NCBI GenBank assembly: GCA_029378245.1
Contig: JARKIF010000124.1
Coordinates: 1 to 64,000, forward strand
Direction: 5' to 3'
DNA length: 64,000 nucleotides
Source: Roridomyces roridus
Taxonomy: Eukaryota > Basidiomycota > Agaricomycetes > Agaricales > Mycenaceae
Each line of letters begins with the position of its first letter. Positions within the stretch are counted from its first letter, which is position 1. The position numbers and the translations under genes are program-made. The notes beneath the pieces are model-generated. The model had not been told where the DNA came from, made no database searches, and was given only the letters and a program-made list of their open reading frames with translations. Shown here piece after piece: positions 57,856-64,000 of this stretch.

Positions 57856-58293
57856 TGTAAGGGCAACTCTGCACACTGAGGATACGCGCTCAGCCTGGAT
57901 AGAGGGGATCCAAAGTGTGAATAAAGGAAATACGAATACATCCTGCAACGCACCTGGATAGAGGGGATCCAAAGAGAAATCACTCTAAGGAACCCTCTGC
58001 CCAGGTACGGCCTATATACTTATCTAGATCGATCCTTATCCGACGGGAGCACATGGCGGGAGGCGGATCTTTGATGGATGCATATGGCGCGAGCGATGTC
58101 GCATGCAGTATCCCATCGTGATCGGAACAACGATGATCCGGGGAAGGGTGATGGACCGAGGCCGGTGGAAGAGGCGCGAGGGCGAAGGGGAGTGGAGACC
58201 GAGGGGGAGAGGTGAGGTCCGAGGTCCGACGGATCGGAGGCGTCGGAGGTACCGGAGGACCGGAGAGGGTGCGGAACGGGAGTTCCCCTTACA
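57856..58293 (-). repeat. 5' LTR of the gypsy element
   Basis: Same 438-bp unit as 49332-49769. Its TGTAAGGG(C)AACTC end is the imperfect inverse of its GAGTTCCCCTTACA end. Confidence 0.93.
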
Positions 58294-58294
58294 T

Positions 58295-58933
58295 TAGGGA
58301 TGCACACCGCCCGTCTACGGGTGACGGCCGTCAAATTGACGGCACGAGACGGGTACGGGCCGTCAAATCAACGGCCGTCTTTTGACATCCGACCGGGCCC
58401 GACGGGTACGGGACGGCAAAAATGACGGGTACGGCCGTCAAAAGACGGGTCTCTTGTCAACCTCATCAAACCGCAAGCATTTTAATTCTATAGAAGAGGG
58501 ATCCGCCACAGATGTGTTGTAAATGCCATTCCCTTTGATTCTGCTCAGCCAACAGCTATTCCACAGTCATTGACACTGGTTTGATGTGAATTTGATGTCA
58601 GAGATTCCATCAATCAGGCTTCAATCAGCAGATAAAGCAACGATAGAAGCCCCGGATCTGAAATAGGCGGGCATTTGGCGGGCATCATGAGTTACACGAG
58701 TCTCCCGATGACTGGCCCATCAAGTGCGCGCCCAAATTCCATCTGATCCGACCCACACGGACGCCAACCCGTAGACGGCCGGTCAATCTCGCAGATTGAC
58801 GGGACGGACGGCAATGTTGCCGTCCCGTACCCGTCCCGTACATTTGTTCGATCAAGAGCCGGACGGGTACGGGTACGTACCCGTGTACGGACGGCCGTCA
58901 AACGGTTTGTGACGGGTACGGTGTGCATTCCTA
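58295..58933. mobile_element. hAT-type MITE delta (TAGGGATGCACACCG ends), itself the gypsy target
   Basis: Ends TAGGGATGCACACCG and the inverse of TAGGAATGCACACCG (to 58933). Its 8-bp duplication TGGATGGT is found right after the right end (58934-58941). The other copy lies on the far side of the gypsy element (49320-49327), followed by TAGG, the first four bases of the MITE. The terminal regions are full of GACGGGTACGG and ACGGCCGTCA words. Confidence 0.93.
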
Positions 58934-59858
58934 TGGATGGTGCTGCGGGTAAGCCTGCGTTGAAAAGCCCAGATATGTCGTCACCGTCGGAGCCGTGCAC
59001 GACGAGGTGGGTGAGCGCAGGCATATTCAGATCAATAATCATGTCTTCTATAGCGCTCGGGTATTGGTAGTAAAATTCCAAGCTAAGGTGCGTCACCGAG
59101 TGGCTCACAAATGGAAGGCCGAGGCGACCTTGATAGTACGGTCCTGGTCCTGCCCACGGAGCCCACTCGAGGTCGAGGTGAGTTAAAAATCGCAAGTCTT
59201 GGAAAAGGGATTCGTCCAATTGGCGATCTGTGTGGTACAAGGCGGTCGAGTTGAGCAATTTGAGGTGGGTGAGAGACGTTCTCATCCCTTCGGGTATTAT
59301 GTTCCGGCGGCAAATACAGCGTTCAAGCTGCAGGGATTTGAGATTCGCGGCGTCCAGCACCGACAAATCGACGACGGGATCATCCGATCCTTCACAAGCG
59401 CTCTGGATTTCCAAGCGGACCAAAGACGGTGCCACAACATTTCTGAATGCGCCCAGCACCGTATCCAGCGCCTGGCGCGACCCAAAGTCGATGTATAACG
59501 CCCAAATGCGATTGATACAATCAGGAGTCAGCGCACTGAGGCACTGAGGTTGAATGTCGGATGGGGCCGACAGAGTCACCCGTATTTTGCGCGGAGCCGA
59601 CCGTTCGATGTAGAGCTTGAATATTTCGATGGAGCCATCTCGCGTCAAGTTGACGAACACCGAGGTCCACAGCGCCGAGGCATTGATGACGGCCTGGCGC
59701 AAGCTGCGGCAGACGCGAGACATGCTCCACTCGGGTCCAAATTCCATCTCCCATGGCCAGGGGGAGTTATCAATGGCGATGAGAACAATTTCGACGACGA
59801 GCTCGTCTGGGATGCGCAGAATTGGGGATGTAGAACGCTGAGCAATGCTGTGAGCCAT
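58934..59858 (-). pseudogene. 5' part of a split F-box/LRR-like gene
   Basis: Start at 59858 (MAHSIAQRSTSPILRIPDEL). The F-box spans residues 12-65 (ELVVEIVLIAIDNS ... WSMSRVCRSLRQAVINASALWTSVFVNL). Leucine-rich sequence follows (VAPSLVRLEIQ, ANLKSLQLERC, LTHLDLEW, HSVTHLSLEF) up to FNAGLPAAPS, where MITE delta enters. The remaining parts are 49285-49326 and 48472-48850. It is more diverged than the other members of the family in the window. Confidence 0.85.
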
Positions 59859-60498
59859 GGAGGGAGGGAGGGAAGACCAGGGACGCTGACTTGCCTCATA
59901 TAGGACGGAGAAACAAAGACGACCTTAGAACCAATTGGGGACAAAGGCTTCGGAATAATGTATGCGAGACTCCTCTTCTCCCCATGAATGGCATCCAAAG
60001 AACTTTGCAGAAGTGAGAACAGCGACCAACGATGAGAACCACTGACCGTGCCACACAAAGTCCTTGTACACCCCAACTCTTACTCTACTCAGCTTTGCGG
60101 AAATTCCAGAGAGGCCAACAAGTCCAGCCGTTTCTTGAGGGGACTTCAGGAATGGAGTAGATTGCTACTGGTTGGAGTTCAGGAGAATGGAATATCTGGT
60201 TTGAACGCTTCGAGGTCGCCTTTACAAATTACCGATATTTGCGGAGTGCCGGTGGCGCCTACCCTCGCAGCAATCCTTTTAAAATTACAGATTCGGAATT
60301 TTGAGTCAAATGACTCAAATAATGCAAAAGACAACTGGAGCCAGCAATGAAATCGAGATGTTGTGGAGATGGTGGCAGAAGGCAAGGAGTCGATGATCCA
60401 TCACGATTTGATCGCGATTCCGACGCTCAATAAAAGCCCTCAAGCGATCCGACGTCCAACCCGCCTACTATATCATCGATTTCGAATTATGTATCCAT
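59859..60498. other. Intergenic between F-box genes
   Basis: Contains the upstream region of the 59858 gene and the 3' flank of the 60499-61902 gene. No further gene or repeat recognised. Confidence 0.4.
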
Positions 60499-61902
60499 CT
60501 ATGTTGAACGCCGAATTCCTAGGTTTGAGTTCACAATTGCCCCAAGGAAATGGCCATTTTGACTGTGACACTGGTTGAAATCAGAAAGTTGGCCAAACTC
60601 GCCAATTTTCAACCAGTCATATGCACGAGTTTCGTTCGAAATATTAACCAGCGGCTCTAGATTAATATTCATGCCATTCACAAGCCAATGGTAAATATAA
60701 GTACAAGTAAATGGATAAAAGAGAGAGGGCGAGCCCCTCAGGTGCGTTTGCGGAACACACGCCGTACGATGCGCCAAAGAGATGGTTTCTTCTCCTTTGG
60801 AGTGGAGCGAGACTGAGCGTCCTCGTTCGAAGTTGCAGAAGATTCCTCCTTTGAGACGGGAAGAGGGTTCGCCTTGGGCACAGGAGTAGGTTCCCCTTTC
60901 GGGGCAGGATGAGGGACCGCCTTCGGAGCTGGAGAAGGGTCCTCTTTGGGATTCCTGTGGGAGATCCGCCTTCTGAGCGGCACAAATAAGTGGCCAACCA
61001 CCGGGAATATCGCTGCCTGTGATGCCCCACTCCGTCGTGGGCGCAAGACGACGAACAACGAGCCGATCCCGAACTTCGTCTGCTACCTCTGGCGGCAAAT
61101 CCTCCGCCCGAAATTCCGCCGTTGACTCGATGCACTCCAAACTTGGACAATAAGTAGTCAGGAATGTGACAAAATCCGCATTTGCGTCGCGCACAACGGG
61201 TCTCTTCACAGCCGTGAAATTCAGGAACCTCCGTAGGTCGGACGCGTGGCGTGGCGGGAAGAAGGTGCCTCGTGGGGCACCCACGAGCAGCGGAGGGGGA
61301 GGAGAGGTGTAAGCGAGTGTGACGTGCAGGTCGGTGAGGCAGTCCGGGTACCATTCCCCAAAGAAACTCCTGGGAACATCCCTATCCATGTGCCAGTACC
61401 AATATGTCGGGAGGCAGTCGACGAGCACAAAGTGGAGGGATGTGAGGTTGGGCATCCAGTCGAAGATGACGTTCCTGAGCTTGCCGAGGGGGATGCCATA
61501 GTAGGGTGTCCTTTGTCTCCGCCAACCCAAAGGCATGATCTCATCGCTGGTCCCTGCTACGTACTCGGCCAGTGCTGTGCATTGGCGGTCGTACTCGTCC
61601 GTACGTCTCTGATAAAGCGAGACGGTAAGGGAGCGGCAGTTTTCGGTCAGATACTGTCTGACGTCGTTGATACCTGCGAGTCTGAAGGCGAGGCCCGGAT
61701 TTTCGCAGTTCTGGAAAAGGCGGAGCATGAGAGATTGAGAGGTGGCCCAGACGTCGCGAAGGAAGATGGGGACGACGATGCTGAGCCACTGGCGACTGAC
61801 GAGCATCCAGCTGGTCACCGAGTACGCGTGTCGATGGCTGCCGGTGGAGAGAGTGAGCCAGCCGAAGCCCACGATGAGCTCGACCAGCTCGGGAGGAAAC
61901 AT
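60499..61902 (-). CDS. F-box-like protein of unknown function
   Basis: 467 residues from MFPPELVELIVGFGWL, which resembles the truncated F-box start of many agaricomycete proteins (PPELVxxIV ... LVSRQWLSIVVPIFLRDVW). A leucine-containing central region follows (LRNVIFDWMPNLTSLHFVLVD; LECIESTAEFRAEDLPPE). The last 150 residues in this frame are low-complexity (SSSEGGPSSCPERGTYSC). The -1/+1 neighbouring frame over 60738-60985 reads NPKEDPSPAPKAVPHPAPK and ends in a basic SLWRIVRRVFRKRT. That looks more like a native C-terminus, so a frameshift or missed intron near 60990 is possible. No relationship to the other two F-box families is evident. Confidence 0.6.
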   Translation of the reverse strand: MFPPELVELIVGFGWLTLSTGSHRHAYSVTSWMLVSRQWLSIVVPIFLRDVWATSQSLMLRLFQNCENPGLAFRLAGINDVRQYLTENCRSLTVSLYQRRTDEYDRQCTALAEYVAGTSDEIMPLGWRRQRTPYYGIPLGKLRNVIFDWMPNLTSLHFVLVDCLPTYWYWHMDRDVPRSFFGEWYPDCLTDLHVTLAYTSPPPPLLVGAPRGTFFPPRHASDLRRFLNFTAVKRPVVRDANADFVTFLTTYCPSLECIESTAEFRAEDLPPEVADEVRDRLVVRRLAPTTEWGITGSDIPGGWPLICAAQKADLPQESQRGPFSSSEGGPSSCPERGTYSCAQGEPSSRLKGGIFCNFERGRSVSLHSKGEETISLAHRTACVPQTHLRGSPSLFYPFTCTYIYHWLVNGMNINLEPLVNISNETRAYDWLKIGEFGQLSDFNQCHSQNGHFLGAIVNSNLGIRRST

Positions 61903-64000
61903 TGACGCGGAAGAGGACCCAGAGAGAAAGGAGAGGTTTCGGGTGATCGAGGGGTAATAATCGAGTTGGAAATATCGAGTTCACTAGACCACCAGTGAAG
62001 AATGTGCTGTTTCAGTTATGGCGAAGGCTATACAAAAATCGTATCTGTGTTCAAGAAAGCGGCGGCGCGGCGAGGCTCTGACCCGATGGAGGAGAGCAAA
62101 TTCGTCATATCAGACTTCGCTGGAAAGGACCGAGGAAGACCCACTTGATAGCTAACTGAGAAGAGTTTTTTTTCGCTGCCGTGGACCGTGGACCGCCCGT
62201 GAGGCGTGAACAAGGCGTGGATCAAGATTCAAGTTGAACATGTTTTGCAAAAAATTCCAGGTTGTTGGCAAGATTTTGGAAGCCGAATTTCAGAACGCAT
62301 TGGGGTAGTGGGCAAGTCTTGGAAGTGGATATCGAGACCGACGCTAGTTGTGGGACTGGACAGTGGAAGAAGACGATGGTCGGTGGCTGTGTGATGCGTA
62401 CTTTGTTCCGTTAGGCCGCCACCACTGCATGCATGCCGATCGAGTAGGAGGGCGTAAGATGAGCGCTGAGGGGCCGTGAGGGCGCACAAAGGAGCGCAGC
62501 AGGTGTGTTTGCTGACTTCCCTCTCAGACCTTGTTTTAATCCTTGGGCAGGAATCCGGACCTCCCCGCTGCTCTTCTGGAGCTGCTCTGCGTCGTTTCCC
62601 CGGCTCACACATTTTGAATTGGCCATTCCACAGCTCATTCGGTCTGGGGCATCCGAGGCCCTGCTCTAGTCCCGATGCGCGCTAGTTTTCACGAAACGGC
62701 TTCCACCTTGCGACTTCTTTATCAAGACGCTGCCGCATCTGCATCAGCATACAACCTATCGTTTAGATGAGGAGGGGTGTGATGCGTTAATGGGTGGGGA
62801 CAAGTACGTGACTACTCTATTCGCCAGAACCCTTCCTGACGAGTCCTTGCAGCCAGATTGCGAAGAACCCACTACACAAGTCTCGCGTCTCGTCAGGAGA
62901 CGTCTTGAGCTTCCCGTACGTATCGTGTCTCTCCTCGGACGAAACTATTGGCTGAGTTGGCTTGTAGAAAACTGAGTCCAACGTTCTTCGAGCCTCAAAA
63001 ACGCAACGTGCTATCCGTGGCCTGACGCGTCTGCGGACACAACTGGCTCCATCCCGCCGTTCTCACCTCGGCTCCCAGCCATAATCATCCTCTAACCCCA
63101 TCTGCCATCCCGCAGCTCTCCACCTTGGATTCTGCTTCCGCTGCTTGCGACCACGCACGCAGAGGAGCACGACCCTACATCCCCGTCAGCCCACTCACGG
63201 ACTCGCCGATAATACCATCTGGACAAAGCATTCTACTAAACGCCGTGCATATCCCAAGCTTCTCATTCTCCTCTACCTCGCTCGTGACGCCACCTGGAGC
63301 CTCGCTAGCACTGGGCCATCGTCTGACGCTCTATTCACACGATACCCGCGGACGGAATGTGCGCGAAACTGGCGCGAAGAGCTGTAAAGCGGGTGTCTCC
63401 GTGTCCGTATCCGGAGGACCGGGAACGATGGGGAGGGCATGCCTGAGCTCGAGAAGGAGCGGTGCGGGGGGAGGGTCAGGTCGGCGGAGGTCGAGGGGCA
63501 TGAGGAGGAGAACGATGACCAAGCGACGAATTGTCACGGTGGAACAGTCGGCTGGAATTTGTTTCCGATCTCGCGCAGGGCGTTGGCAGCTGGACGTTGA
63601 AGGGATGCAATGCCGTGGATTCTCGGTGTGCTTGACGAGAGTGCGGCGGAGGATTTGACGGGCAGCGGTGTGCGTCTTTTGACACATTTCTCCTGGCACC
63701 CCCGACCGCGCGAACGCAGCCCGGTCTGAACGTACCTGGAGCGGACAGAGGAGGCGTGCGAGGGGTTACCTAGGCAGGACATTCTATCGCGCCAAGTGCT
63801 ATGTAGGTTGGCTTTGCAGGCGGAGAACGTCAGTTACACCACGTCCCGCCTGCCAGTATTGCATAGGATATCGTCTCTGATTCACCTCTGCCATGTTTTT
63901 CTCAGAATCACTTAGACTTTTCTTATTCCAATTCATCGCGCTCATGTCAATCGGCACAAGGTATCATATTGCCCAGTAATCGGGGAAGAAGTGAAATGTA
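61903..64000. other. 2.1 kb with no recognisable gene
   Basis: Open frames up to 177 codons occur on both strands around 63125-63700 but carry no known motif, and frames overlap on both strands as expected from GC-rich sequence. Nothing else could be supported. Confidence 0.4.

Larger units (their letters stand above)
49332..58293 (-). mobile_element. Ty3/gypsy LTR retrotransposon with internal insertions
   Basis: Two 438-bp LTRs bound gag and pol read on the minus strand. The 5-bp duplication TTAGG is perfect (49327-49331 and 58294-58298). A purine tract AAAGGGGGGGG, the 3' polypurine primer site, lies just inside the 3' LTR (49772-49783 in plus coordinates). Pol order is protease, RT, RNase H, integrase, then a chromodomain, which places it with chromoviruses. 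The integrase core is missing and a 2.6-kb element interrupts the 3' part, so the copy is not autonomous. It inserted into the first bases of MITE delta. Confidence 0.93.

Noticed and set aside
63125..63658. 177-codon open frame as a gene
   Set aside because: Overlapped by equally long minus-strand frames; composition is Arg/Ser-rich as expected from random GC-rich DNA.

Overview
The window reads as the accessory, transposon-rich part of a filamentous basidiomycete genome, most likely an agaricomycete (inference). Genes carry many introns of about 45-60 bp. There are several members of two large F-box families, a NACHT-ankyrin (NLR-type) gene and fungal-type DNA transposons and LTR elements. 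No bacterial operons, rRNA genes, complete tRNAs or CRISPR arrays are visible.

Layout. 1-6635 holds three F-box/LRR-like genes on the minus strand (478-2031, 3017-4000, 5043-6635) and one F-box gene of a second family on the plus strand (2140-2748). The third minus-strand gene is interrupted at 6636-13238 by a CACTG-ended element with a 3-bp CAT duplication. That element itself contains a complete hAT transposon (7216-10498, 8-bp duplication GCCGCGCC) and a decayed Tc1/IS630-like element (about 10864-12608); the first exon of the F-box gene resumes at 13242-13345. Next come a secreted feruloyl-esterase-like enzyme (13755-15058, five exons), an F-box pseudogene with two nonsense codons (15283-16851), an F-box pseudogene split by a hAT MITE (17360-19048), and truncated amidohydrolase and MFS-permease genes. 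21791-25301 has no recognisable gene. 25500-30788 is a NACHT protein with 33 ankyrin repeats.

31303-43300 is mostly mobile DNA: a second CACTG element (duplication AAC), a solo LTR (duplication AGATG), a TA-flanked inverted-repeat element, a 3.9-kb two-gene transposon with long inverted repeats and a DDE transposase, and a Helitron fragment. 43982-48191 is, on reconstruction, one 996-codon reading frame fusing an F-box protein to about 14 ankyrin repeats and an acidic tail. It is broken only by two hAT MITEs with perfect 8-bp duplications. 48472-59858 is another F-box gene split by three events: a MITE (duplication TGGATGGT), a Ty3/gypsy element (two 438-bp LTRs, duplication TTAGG) that landed in the first bases of that MITE, and a further short inverted-repeat element. 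The gypsy element carries its own insertions. 60499-61902 is an F-box-like gene; the remainder shows nothing I can identify.

The main biological picture is an F-box gene cluster acting as a trap for transposons. In most cases target-site duplications and paralogue comparison let the pre-insertion gene be worked out to the base. Intact-looking genes are few: the esterase, the 3017-4000 F-box gene, the hAT transposase, the DDE transposase of the two-gene element, gag, and the 60499-61902 gene. The NLR gene is nearly intact but has one frame break after its P-loop.
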